Positions 1 through 5,767 of a DNA stretch of 38,369 nucleotides are shown here, piece by piece (the stretch's first letter is position 1; each line of letters begins with the position of its first letter). The DNA comes from a virus: positions 1-38,369 of the IMG/VR virus record IMGVR_UViG_3300014839_000021. The stretch is one strand, 5' to 3'. The position numbers were made by a program, and so were the translations under genes. The notes below the pieces were generated by a model. The model ran no database searches. It was not told the origin of the DNA and worked only from the letters and a program-made list of their open reading frames with translations.

Positions 1-924
1 GAGCCGCGCGTTCAGCGCCTCCATCTTGCCTTCAAGGGCCTGGATGAGCTGATCGCTTGCGTCCAGAACCTCGTTAAGCGGACGGGCGGGCGTGAAGCTC
101 ACCCCAGGCTTCGGTATTGCCAGGTGAGCCAGCTTTTGGTCCACCAGGTTGATGTGGCGCGTGTAATTGGAGATCGGCTCCAGGTCGAGCTGGGCAGGGT
201 CGGTCGAGTGTTCGACCATCTCGTCTACCTGCCCGTCCTCCAACTGCTCCTCCTCTTCATCCGCTTCTGCTTCCGCTGGGCCTTCCTGCTTTTCTTCGGG
301 TCCGCGAAAGAGGAATCCGACGTCGGCTGCCCTCCCGCACTTCTCTGCGATGAGTGCGGCCAACTCGGTCTTTCTGGCCTCGGTGAGCTGATAATCGACA
401 TCAACGGGCAACTGATCGAGCGTCGTGTGGATCGGCTTGAAGATGTCCAGCCGCGCCAGGGTGTCGCCGTTCTTGTTGGTGACGACACTGATGAACCAGC
501 TTGCCGCCCCGCCCAATATCCGGATGCACTCGGCGTCCGTCCCGCTCCAGAACACCTGGAATGTGCCGTGAGAGTGGATCCAGACGACGAGCTTCCCCAT
601 GTCCTTGCCCGCTTTGGCGGCCTCGAACATGAACTTGCCCATATCCGCCTGGTCGAGCTCGGTGTTGGAGCCCGAGTTGCGCTGTTTGAGGAACACGATC
701 TCGGTGATGGTGAACGTGGCGCCCGCCTGGTCAGCAAAGGCCAGCGCGGAGCATTCCCCTGGTACTGTCTGGACCATCAGGTCCCACTCGGCCCAGGCTT
801 GCGCGGTGAAGAGGATTTTCGGATTCACGAAGATTGCTCCCTGCTTTTTCGGTGCCTGCGGGGTGACTTTCACCGCCGCTGTTGCTGGTGTAGCTTTGCT
901 ACGCGACCTCGGCCAGTCTGCCAT
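1..924 (-). CDS. JAMM/JAB-family metalloprotease (isopeptidase-like), C-terminus cut by window edge
   Basis: Read leftward from an ATG at 924, this frame stays open to position 1 (308 codons), so the C-terminus is outside the window. Residues about 30-170 form a JAB/MPN domain with the full JAMM signature: Glu57 in PGECSAL, then His117-Ser-His119, seven residues, Ser127, two residues and Asp130 (HSHGTFQVFWSGTD). In this family these residues bind Zn and cleave isopeptide bonds or trim ubiquitin-like precursors. A very acidic linker (about 200-225) and a helical, coiled-coil-like tail follow. The start lies 26 bp inside the E2-like gene, which suggests translational coupling. With the Ubl and E2-like genes upstream in the same operon, its likely job is maturing or removing the Ubl; that is inference. 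Motif identification is secure, substrate unknown. Confidence 0.88.
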   Translation of the reverse strand, partial: MADWPRSRSKATPATAAVKVTPQAPKKQGAIFVNPKILFTAQAWAEWDLMVQTVPGECSALAFADQAGATFTITEIVFLKQRNSGSNTELDQADMGKFMFEAAKAGKDMGKLVVWIHSHGTFQVFWSGTDAECIRILGGAASWFISVVTNKNGDTLARLDIFKPIHTTLDQLPVDVDYQLTEARKTELAALIAEKCGRAADVGFLFRGPEEKQEGPAEAEADEEEEQLEDGQVDEMVEHSTDPAQLDLEPISNYTRHINLVDQKLAHLAIPKPGVSFTPARPLNEVLDASDQLIQALEGKMEALNARL

Positions 925-2077
925 CTGCTGGTGCTGGGGTAGCGGTGGCGGCGGGCCGAGCTTCCTGCCCGTCTGGGACGCTTTCGTAGGCTTCATCAGC
1001 GATGTTCCTCGCGCGTGCTTGATGTGTGGTTATGGACGGCCAATCCGTGATCGGGTTATACGGGCTCCGATCGTTATAGCTGTTCAGGTAGTTGGATACG
1101 GTGAAGAACGCGCCGAACATCTCGAAGTCGCGCATCATGTTCGCCATGTTCACTCCCATGTTCCCCCAGCAGATGCTTGTGTCCATGATGTGAGGATGCG
1201 GATACCGCGTGCTGTTGTGGACCATGATGAGCGCCGTTTCCAACTGCTGAATCGTGATGCGGGCGTTGGCAAAGTCGATTGAGACTTTGTAGTGCCCCAT
1301 CGGATAGACGCGGTTGTTGTACGTGATCTCGACGTGTTGCGTGACGCCCACCACCTTGCAGCCTTCAGGGGCAAAGGTGAAGCTCTCGTACTTCGCGGGG
1401 ACCAGAATCGATTGGAGCCTGGTGATGTCTCCCTGCACGCGCGCAATCCAGGCGGCGTTGGAGCCGTTCGTGGCGCTGATTCGGTCCACGATACTCTGGC
1501 GTTTAGCCCAGAGCGCCTGCGTACGGACCTCATCGGCGGCGATCTCCTGGTTCACGGCCAGGAGTGCTGCGGTGTCGTTCTGACCGCGTGCCAGGACGAT
1601 CTTCGAGAGGTTCTCTGCGTAGCGAAACAGATTGAGGTGCTGGTGGCTCTTGAAGCGTTCAAGGAACCTGGTGAACTCCGGAGTCTCCAGGAGGTCCAGC
1701 TTCGCGTAGGCGACGAAGATGATGCTGGCGCCTGCGACAAGAGCTGCCTTCCCCTGGTACTCCAGGCGATCGGCCGCGTCCCATTCCGTAATCTTGTAGT
1801 CGAACTTGTTGATGACAGGGCTGATCGTGTGCGAATGCAAACAATTTTGTGGTAACGGGAGCTTGATGTAAACCTTGTCCATTGTGGCCTGTGTGAAACT
1901 AATCGTTGCGGCGCCTGTAGCCTGAATGACGACCTGCTTATCGGGCAGGACGGAGGCGACCTTTGCCGTCAATGCGGCCGCGAAAGCGTTAAGCGCGGTC
2001 TGGATCTTGACGTGGTTGTCGGAGAACTCAAACGCCGTTTGTGTGGAGAGATTTATGCTTCTTGGTCCTGTTGCCAT
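899..2077 (-). CDS. E2-like (ubiquitin-conjugating fold) protein
   Basis: 392 residues. The last third carries an E2-type signature: YPHPHI at 292-297 (compare the HPN motif of E2 enzymes), then SICWGN with a candidate catalytic Cys303, then helices and an NSYNDRSPYNPITDWP block (332-347) resembling the E2 C-terminal NP-dP element. The N-terminal 230 residues are an extra region with helical heptads (about 170-225), not part of a minimal E2, and the last 40 residues are a low-complexity Ala/Pro tail. It lies between the Ubl (with an HNH gene in between) and the JAMM gene, which strongly supports the E2 reading. The ATG has no clear Shine-Dalgarno and starts 6 nt after the HNH stop. A non-catalytic structural protein is the alternative; the Cys and context argue against it. 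Confidence 0.72.
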   Translation of the reverse strand: MATGPRSINLSTQTAFEFSDNHVKIQTALNAFAAALTAKVASVLPDKQVVIQATGAATISFTQATMDKVYIKLPLPQNCLHSHTISPVINKFDYKITEWDAADRLEYQGKAALVAGASIIFVAYAKLDLLETPEFTRFLERFKSHQHLNLFRYAENLSKIVLARGQNDTAALLAVNQEIAADEVRTQALWAKRQSIVDRISATNGSNAAWIARVQGDITRLQSILVPAKYESFTFAPEGCKVVGVTQHVEITYNNRVYPMGHYKVSIDFANARITIQQLETALIMVHNSTRYPHPHIMDTSICWGNMGVNMANMMRDFEMFGAFFTVSNYLNSYNDRSPYNPITDWPSITTHQARARNIADEAYESVPDGQEARPAATATPAPADGRLAEVA

Positions 2078-2083
2078 GCGCGG

Positions 2084-2548
2084 CTATGTCTTTCGACGAT
2101 TGCGATTCTGTTCGAGCCTTGTCGCCCATCGGCAGTTGTCAGGCTCGTAGTTCCCATCGTTGTTGATGCGGTCGAGTGAGAGGCCGATTGGCCTCTCACC
2201 CATATCCGCATAGAAGTTTAGAAATCTCCGCCAGCGTTCGCATATCGAGATGCCACGCCCACCGTAGTCGGCCCAGTTGTTGCGATTAGGGTTGTGGCAG
2301 CGCGTGTTCATAGAGATCCACGACATATGAGCACGAGTCCCTGCTAATCCGTGTTTGCGAAGACACCCGCATGACTGAGTGTGACCAGTCACCAGGGCGC
2401 TTCGCTGGGTCGTGAACTCGTTGCCGCACAAACAGCGGACAAGCCAGTAAGTGTTGGTCCCATTGGAGCGCAAATAGCGAAGCGCGGTAAGGCGACCAAA
2501 CACCTGGCCCGTCATATCGTGGTATCGAGGTGTGGCGGAGTCTTTCAT
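2084..2548 (-). CDS. HNH endonuclease, homing type
   Basis: 154 residues. The N-terminal GQVFGRLTAL and CLCGN...SCGC segments (about 15-63) and the C-terminal LDRINNDGNYEPDNCRWAT block (about 125-143) are typical of free-standing phage HNH homing endonucleases. These nick or cut DNA and copy themselves into homologous sites. The ATG directly follows the TAA of the ubiquitin-like gene, and the stop is 6 nt before the E2-like ATG, so the gene sits inside the Ubl-E2 pair as a likely secondary insertion. The E2-like start lacks a good ribosome site, which would fit an insertion that displaced it, but that is inference. Family call is firm, activity untested. Confidence 0.85.
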   Translation of the reverse strand: MKDSATPRYHDMTGQVFGRLTALRYLRSNGTNTYWLVRCLCGNEFTTQRSALVTGHTQSCGCLRKHGLAGTRAHMSWISMNTRCHNPNRNNWADYGGRGISICERWRRFLNFYADMGERPIGLSLDRINNDGNYEPDNCRWATRLEQNRNRRKT

Positions 2549-2806
2549 TTACCTGTTACCTATGTGTCCACCCACCGTCTTCAAAGTGAGTGTGAGGATG
2601 TCGCCTTCGTTCAAGGGTGCGGTCGGGCTGACCGTCCCGTCGTCTCCCGAGGGAGAAACGAGAACCCCATTCACGAATTTTTGGAACGTGCTGCCCTGGT
2701 ACTCGGGCATACCGTCGAGCGCGGTGATGAGATCGCCAACGGTGGATCCGTCGTTGAGCGTGACGGCGGTGGACGGGGTGCCGATTTTGAGGACCTGGAC
2801 GACCAT
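2549..2806 (-). CDS. Ubiquitin-like protein with C-terminal Gly-Gly
   Basis: 85 residues from the ATG at 2806, chosen because AAGGGA lies 9 nt upstream. Alternative starts at 2824 (ATG) and 2845 (GTG) add 6 or 13 residues with weaker signals. The pattern fits a beta-grasp fold: MVVQVLKIG strand, a loop, a central TVGDLITAL helix, a second strand pair (FVNGVLVSP), then LNEGDILTLTLKTVGG. This matches MoaD/ThiS/ubiquitin-like proteins, including the NEGD turn before the last strand. Gly-Gly is followed by only five residues (HIGNR), so a protease such as the adjacent JAMM protein could expose a GG terminus for conjugation. First gene of the Ubl-HNH-E2-JAMM block; stop and next start abut. Confidence 0.75.
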   Translation of the reverse strand: MVVQVLKIGTPSTAVTLNDGSTVGDLITALDGMPEYQGSTFQKFVNGVLVSPSGDDGTVSPTAPLNEGDILTLTLKTVGGHIGNR

Positions 2807-2850
2807 TTCAGTGATTCCCTTCATTACCACAAATGATTGGTGCACCGACC

Positions 2851-3066
2851 TTATGGCCGCGTGCCTGCTTCTTCACGAATTATGAGATCACGGGTAGCCT
2901 GCAGCCAGGCAATCCACCTGTCGATACGAGCGATCTTTGTGGATGCGGAGCTGACAGGGTCAGGCGGGGTGTAGGAGACAATACGATGGTCAAGCACAGG
3001 ATGAGAGCTGCGAGTAGAGACAGAACGAGCATTTCGCGTTTCATCGTATGTTCTCCTTGTGTACAT
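2851..3066 (-). CDS. Small hypothetical protein (71 aa), overlaps another small frame
   Basis: The ATG at 3066 shares one base with the TGA of the upstream 38-residue gene, so translational coupling is likely; no good ribosome site is seen. The C-terminal half (residues about 34-68) looks like a charged amphipathic helix rich in Arg, Trp and Glu. No family recognised. The overlapping frame at 2880-3044 has a much better ribosome site and a hydrophobic N-terminus, so only one frame may be real, both may be used as nested genes, or a frameshift may join that N-terminus to this C-terminal half. Confidence 0.4.
   Translation of the reverse strand: MYTRRTYDETRNARSVSTRSSHPVLDHRIVSYTPPDPVSSASTKIARIDRWIAWLQATRDLIIREEAGTRP
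2880..3044 (-). CDS. Nested small frame with signal/anchor segment (54 aa)
   Basis: The ATG at 3044 is preceded by AAGGAG with 8 nt spacing, one of the best ribosome sites on this strand. Residues 1-24 (MKREMLVLSLLAALILCLTI) look like a signal peptide or membrane anchor; the remaining 30 residues are Pro/Ser/Arg-rich and unremarkable. It lies entirely inside the 71-residue frame in a different phase. A nested secreted frame recalls Rz/Rz1 spanin pairs, but no lipobox follows and it lies far from the lysis cassette, so I do not call it a spanin. Confidence 0.4.
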   Translation of the reverse strand: MKREMLVLSLLAALILCLTIVLSPTPRLTLSAPHPQRSLVSTGGLPGCRLPVIS

Positions 3067-3182
3067 CAGTCAATCAGCTTCGAGATGTGGACGATCGTGA
3101 TGAGCCCCCAGGACACGGAAAGAAGGATGTACGCGAGTCCGAGACAGGCAAACACGATAAGGGCGTCGTAGAAGCGTTTCAT
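3066..3182 (-). CDS. Small membrane protein (38 aa)
   Basis: ATG at 3182, TGA at 3066-3068, overlapping the next start by one base. The peptide is almost wholly one transmembrane helix (residues about 6-32: DALIVFACLGLAYILLSVSW and onward) with a short basic N-terminus. No family recognised. The start lacks a strong ribosome site. It belongs to the leftward early operon from promoter P1. Confidence 0.5.
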   Translation of the reverse strand: MKRFYDALIVFACLGLAYILLSVSWGLITIVHISKLID

Positions 3183-3252
3183 GCGTCAATCCTTTCTGGG
3201 ATTAAAGTGAACCCGTGGCAGGTTCCACGGGGTAAGAACAGTGCCGTTACAA

Positions 3253-3543
3253 TCAACTTGGGGTGATGCTGTCGCCCACGGCAAGGCGGAGTCGCTCTCG
3301 AATGGTGCTGATGCGGTCGGATACGCGAAGGAGTGTTGTCTCACCGATGCTGCACTCCAGTTGGAGCTGGTCGAGACTGACGAGTTCATAGAGGAGCGAG
3401 CGCACGAGTTCATTGATGCGCTTCATTCTCACATCCGCCTTTGTCTCTTCCATCGAGAGACGCTTGCGTAAGTCCGAGGCCAGAGCGCGTTCCTCTTTCG
3501 TTCCGCGACGATTCGGTTTGAGTGTTGCTTCGATTTCAGTCAT
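3253..3543 (-). CDS. Hypothetical helical protein, first gene of leftward operon (96 aa)
   Basis: Two ATGs stand in tandem at 3546 and 3543. GAGGAG is only 2 nt from the first, so the second is preferred. The protein is charged and predicted all-helical, with Lys/Arg-rich residues 10-45 and a helical C-terminal half; no recognised domain. It starts about 20 nt after the expected transcription start of promoter P1 (-10 at 3573-3578) and so is the first gene of the operon leading to the Ubl/E2/JAMM genes. A regulator is possible but not shown. Confidence 0.75.
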   Translation of the reverse strand: MTEIEATLKPNRRGTKEERALASDLRKRLSMEETKADVRMKRINELVRSLLYELVSLDQLQLECSIGETTLLRVSDRISTIRERLRLAVGDSITPS

Positions 3544-3572
3544 CATTTCTCCTCGTGTGTGATCTTTCGCGG

Positions 3573-3611
3573 AACCTACGACATCAGAGGGGCGCTTGTC
3601 AATGACATCGC
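3573..3611 (-). promoter_or_regulatory. Promoter P1, leftward, with palindromic element
   Basis: Read on the minus strand: GCGATGTCA then -35 TTGACA (3597-3602), an 18-nt spacer and -10 TAGGTT (3573-3578). The -35 overlaps the near-palindrome TGTCA-T-TGACA. The layout and much of the sequence recur at P2 and P3, and more weakly at P4, so this is a conserved phage promoter class. It directs transcription into the gene at 3543. Confidence 0.8.
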
Positions 3612-3655
3612 ATGGCCCGAGCGATATTTATTTCCGACACGCGATGTCATTGACA
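3597..3655. repeat. Perfect 15-bp inverted repeat between divergent promoters
   Basis: TGTCAATGACATCGC (3597-3611) is the exact reverse complement of GCGATGTCATTGACA (3641-3655), with a 29-bp AT-containing centre. Each arm contains its own TGTCA/TGACA palindrome overlapping a -35 box. This looks like a paired operator, or a shared recognition element for both divergent promoters. Confidence 0.8.
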
Positions 3656-3678
3656 AACGCGGGACAAAGTTGTAGGTT
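3641..3678 (+). promoter_or_regulatory. Promoter P2, rightward
   Basis: GCGATGTCA plus TTGACA (3650-3655), a 17-nt spacer and TAGGTT (3673-3678), followed by CG as in the other copies. Expected start near 3685. It faces into a 270-bp stretch with no clear gene and then into the 3' ends of leftward genes, so its product is probably a small RNA, a very small protein, or antisense to those genes. Confidence 0.7.
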
Positions 3679-3684
3679 CGTCCT

Positions 3685-3800
3685 GTAATCAGGCTGAGAC
3701 CAGCCGTTCACGCGACTCTGCGGTCCGCGTGTTCGATCGAGTCCTGCCGTTCACGACGAGTGAACAAGACAAGGGCGTGTATGTCGGGTGAATAGGAGAA
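3685..3800 (+). ncRNA. Candidate structured leader or small RNA downstream of P2
   Basis: Several short stems lie in sequence: GGCT 3692-3695 with AGCC 3702-3705; GACTC 3714-3718 with GAGTC 3739-3743, enclosing GCG/CGC; and GTTCAC 3749-3754 with GTGAAC 3760-3765 around a 5-nt loop. Together with a strong promoter and no long frame, this suggests a structured transcript. No known RNA family recognised and no clear terminator seen. Stems this short can occur by chance. Confidence 0.3.
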
Positions 3801-3804
3801 GTGG

Positions 3805-3906
3805 GTGCGAGCACAACTCATGCGGAAAGAACAGTTGTTCGTGTTACGGTACTACTGGGAATGTGGCAGAGGAATCTGCCGAGGCGGTACTCATGTTAAT
3901 GCATGA
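3805..3906 (+). CDS. Possible 33-aa peptide downstream of P2
   Basis: GTG at 3805 with AGGAG 6 nt upstream, running to TGA at 3904-3906. The product is short, basic and aromatic (contains RYYWECGRGICRGG). It is the only rightward frame with a good ribosome site behind P2. No family recognised; it may be chance. Confidence 0.25.
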   Translation: MRAQLMRKEQLFVLRYYWECGRGICRGGTHVNA

Positions 3907-3947
3907 TGTGTGCCATGAGTGCGCGCCACGGCAGATATGCCTCTAAC

Positions 3948-4166
3948 TCAGTATCCAGAGCGAATTGACTTCATCAGCGCGTCATGTTGCTCGAACCGAT
4001 GTTCCAATTCTCTCCTCAATTCTTCAAACGACCGCGCTTCACACGACTCTGCCATTAGCGCAGGGTTATCCCGCACCAGCGACTGAAAGGCGTGAATGTC
4101 GGCCAGAAGCATCAATTGTCGCTCATGCTGTGCGACATTCGGGCGGTAAAGGGCATGAATGGTCAT
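3948..4166 (-). CDS. Hypothetical helical protein (72 aa)
   Basis: ATG at 4166 with GAGGTG nearby; the start overlaps the upstream gene's TGA in a TCATGA junction, so it is coupled. The protein is helical and charged: residues about 15-45 are amphipathic and the ELRRELEHRFEQHDALM stretch (49-65) is coiled-coil-like. No recognised family. Last gene of the leftward small-gene run. Confidence 0.65.
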   Translation of the reverse strand: MTIHALYRPNVAQHERQLMLLADIHAFQSLVRDNPALMAESCEARSFEELRRELEHRFEQHDALMKSIRSGY

Positions 4167-4387
4167 GACTTCACCTCGCAGAGATTCCGGATGTCGTGGA
4201 CGTTGACCCTGAATACCTCTTTCCCAGAGTGCAGCGTCCTGAACCAGCCGAACATCTCATATTGGTCATTCATGACCTTGAAGTATGCTTCGCCTCTCCG
4301 CTGACCCAGAGGCACGACCTGGGCCAGCAGAGTGAGGCGTTCAGCCTTCTTCCTGGCGAACACGGTGACAAACTTGTGTGTGGTCAT
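4163..4387 (-). CDS. Hypothetical protein (74 aa)
   Basis: Start at 4387 (MTTHKFVTVF) because GGAGGAA lies just upstream; the longer in-frame extension overlaps two other genes and is unlikely. Mixed alpha/beta, basic N-terminal half, with a GEAYFKVMNDQYEMFGWF segment (about 35-52). No family recognised. Overlaps both neighbours by 4 nt (ATGA). Confidence 0.65.
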   Translation of the reverse strand: MTTHKFVTVFARKKAERLTLLAQVVPLGQRRGEAYFKVMNDQYEMFGWFRTLHSGKEVFRVNVHDIRNLCEVKS

Positions 4388-4518
4388 GACTTCCTCCATG
4401 CGCTTGAAATCTGCACGGCGAGGTAGATGACCACACCTGCGCCTACCAGGATGACTCCGCCTGGGATCATGCACACCAGGCAGAGCACGAGTAGTACGAT
4501 GACTCCCTTGGGTGTCAT
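4384..4518 (-). CDS. Small membrane protein (44 aa)
   Basis: ATG at 4518 preceded by GGGAGG. It is almost entirely hydrophobic: residues 4-20 (KGVIVLLVLCLVCMIPG) and 21-36 read as two short or one long membrane segment, then a short basic tail. No family recognised. Overlaps both neighbours by 4 nt. Confidence 0.65.
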   Translation of the reverse strand: MTPKGVIVLLVLCLVCMIPGGVILVGAGVVIYLAVQISSAWRKS

Positions 4519-4595
4519 TTCTTGCCTCCCTTCGACTTGTAACCGAAGAAGTGGATGGCGATGAGCACCCCGATGGCTGTAATCAGATAGTTCAT
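4515..4595 (-). CDS. Very small membrane protein (26 aa)
   Basis: ATG at 4595 with GAGGG upstream, ending in a 4-nt overlap with the next gene. Residues 2-17 (NYLITAIGVLIAIHFF) form one membrane helix, followed by a basic tail (GYKSKGGKK). The ATGA chaining on both sides is the main support for such a short gene. Confidence 0.55.
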   Translation of the reverse strand: MNYLITAIGVLIAIHFFGYKSKGGKK

Positions 4596-4828
4596 GCGAC
4601 CCTCGCATGGAAGGACATGGATACCTTCCGCTCGTAGATCGCGCTTATCATGTTGCGTACAGACTGCACGTACACACCAGGCGCGTGCTTGTGAACGGCA
4701 CACCGCAGAGAGATCTCCGCGTCAGCTATTGCCTCAAAGCCCTTCGCCCGAAGATTCATGGCGAAGAATCCCTCCGCAACAACCAATCTCTCATGTGCGT
4801 CGATGAGGTCGAGTTCCCACGGTTTCAT
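4592..4828 (-). CDS. Hypothetical protein (78 aa)
   Basis: ATG at 4828 with AAGGAGC upstream. Soluble, mixed alpha with conserved-looking hydrophobic spacing (MKPWELDLIDAHERLVVAEG, then AIADAEISLRCAVHKH at about 33-48). No recognised domain. First of five genes chained by 4-nt overlaps down to 3948. Confidence 0.65.
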   Translation of the reverse strand: MKPWELDLIDAHERLVVAEGFFAMNLRAKGFEAIADAEISLRCAVHKHAPGVYVQSVRNMISAIYERKVSMSFHARVA

Positions 4829-4862
4829 GGTTTATTGCTCCTTCTCTGTCTGAAATGACAAA

Positions 4863-4884
4863 GCCCAGATTTGGTGGTCTGGGC
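4863..4884 (-). promoter_or_regulatory. Hairpin in the leader of the 4828 gene
   Basis: GCCCAGA (4863-4869) pairs with TCTGGGC (4878-4884), a 7-bp stem with an 8-nt loop. On the minus strand it is followed by TTTG and lies about 35 nt upstream of the ATG. It could be a weak terminator or attenuator; the T-run is too short to be sure. Confidence 0.35.
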
Positions 4885-4970
4885 GTTCGGCTTAGATCAT
4901 AGTCCCCTCACTCAGATTCGATCCTACGTCCAACATCGACGGTGAGGGGTTGATCGGGCTTTTCGCGTGA

Positions 4971-5273
4971 TCAGCGCGACTGTGTCAGTCCATTCAATAC
5001 GACATGGATTGCCTCCAGATGTGCTACTTCAGTGGTTTGAGACGTGATACGACGTGCTTCGAGCGAGAGATGGGATACCGAATCGGCTTCTTGTGACGGA
5101 TCCGCTTCATGCAGTGACGGGTGGGCGGACCAATACGGACCAGCGGTGCAAATGAGAATAGACCGTTGAGATTGGGGTGCATAGCTCCTCCTGTATGTGG
5201 GGTGAGTAGTGACAGTGGGGTACTTCAAGACTGATACAGCGCGTGGTGCGTGGGACTGATGAGTACTGCTCAC
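4971..5273 (-). CDS. Possible hypothetical protein (100 aa), competes with a nested frame
   Basis: GTG at 5273 overlaps the TGA of the upstream gene, a coupling pattern common in this genome. The second half (residues about 53-98) is acidic and helix-like; the first half is His/Ser/Pro-rich and looks less like protein. No family recognised. The frame at 5024-5182 has a far better ribosome site, so one of the two is probably spurious. Confidence 0.35.
   Translation of the reverse strand: MSSTHQSHAPRAVSVLKYPTVTTHPTYRRSYAPQSQRSILICTAGPYWSAHPSLHEADPSQEADSVSHLSLEARRITSQTTEVAHLEAIHVVLNGLTQSR
5024..5182 (-). CDS. Possible small basic protein (52 aa)
   Basis: ATG at 5182 directly behind AGGAGGAGC, an excellent ribosome site. 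The product is very basic (CMKRIRHKKPIRYPISRSK at about 24-42), as in small nucleic-acid-binding phage proteins, but no motif confirms this. It lies inside the 100-residue frame in another phase. Confidence 0.4.
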   Translation of the reverse strand: MHPNLNGLFSFAPLVRIGPPTRHCMKRIRHKKPIRYPISRSKHVVSRLKPLK

Positions 5274-5473
5274 AACTGGCAGACTGGGTCAGTCACGCTG
5301 CCCCACTGCGGGGCACGCACAATCGCCCCTATTGGGTGCAGGCACACGCTACACGCGCTGTATTGGTCCTGAAATGGTGAAATCCTAAAGACTGCATCGC
5401 ACATCAAGGCGTGCTTCCCATGATGAGAGCGCCGTATTACTCCTGAAATCAGTAAGAGTAAGGGTGCGCTCAT
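5270..5473 (-). CDS. Hypothetical Cys-containing small protein (67 aa)
   Basis: Starts at ATG 5473; a GTG at 5494 directly after the upstream stop is an alternative. A short hydrophobic N-terminus (SAPLLLLISGV) precedes four cysteines, two of them in CSVC, with another near the end, so a small metal site is possible. No family recognised. Weak ribosome site. Confidence 0.4.
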   Translation of the reverse strand: MSAPLLLLISGVIRRSHHGKHALMCDAVFRISPFQDQYSACSVCLHPIGAIVRAPQWGSVTDPVCQL

Positions 5474-5494
5474 GCAGACACGCACCCCCCACAC

Positions 5495-5767
5495 TCACGC
5501 GTTCACGCTGACAGCCGTGTACACGCGCTCCTCATACGACCACTGGCTCACAGTAGCGAGCCCCTTCAGGTCATACGAGGCCACTGCGTTCTCGAAGTTG
5601 TCGAGGTACGCGGCGTCGATGACATCATTCACCATGCAGGCAGGCGGAATGATGGCGAAGACACGCGTGATGACGCCCTTGTCATCATGGCTCACGCGAA
5701 TCGCGGGCAGTTTGAGTGCTGCCGTGACAGTGATGCCCTTCAGGTGACCGATAACGGATGCTGCCAT
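5495..5767 (-). CDS. Hypothetical protein (90 aa), first gene of the small leftward cluster
   Basis: ATG at 5767 with GGAGG 5 nt upstream, so the longer in-frame start at 5779 is rejected. Mixed alpha/beta: ITVTAALKLPAIRVSHDD then VITRVFAIIPPACM strands, and a helix around 54-68. No HTH, zinc motif or known domain seen. The leader upstream contains a 6-bp stem (GGCACC/GGTGTC, one wobble) followed by six T before the ATG, a possible attenuator. Confidence 0.65.
   Translation of the reverse strand: MAASVIGHLKGITVTAALKLPAIRVSHDDKGVITRVFAIIPPACMVNDVIDAAYLDNFENAVASYDLKGLATVSQWSYEERVYTAVSVNA

Larger units (their letters stand above)
3547..3947. other. Divergent early control region
   Basis: A 400-bp stretch without an assured gene. 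It holds P1 and P2 with their inverted-repeat arms, an AT-rich centre (GATATTTATTT), the stem-rich P2 leader and the doubtful 33-residue frame. It separates two groups of leftward genes. The right part (3840-3940) also contains GGCAG/CTGCC and GAGGC/GCCTC pairs but no recognised element. Confidence 0.6.

Noticed and set aside
124-942. A rightward frame opposite the JAMM gene
   Set aside because: The minus strand holds a full JAMM motif; the rightward product is a Leu/Arg/Cys-rich shadow with no ribosome site.
2880-3182. Small membrane frames considered as a second spanin pair
   Set aside because: No lipobox, early-operon location, and a u-spanin-like gene already lies in the lysis cassette.
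3728-3746. Short tRNA T-loop-like sequence GTTCGATCGAGTC, considered as a tRNA remnant or attachment copy
   Set aside because: It does not align with the tRNA-His T arm beyond GTTCGA, and no cloverleaf can be drawn.
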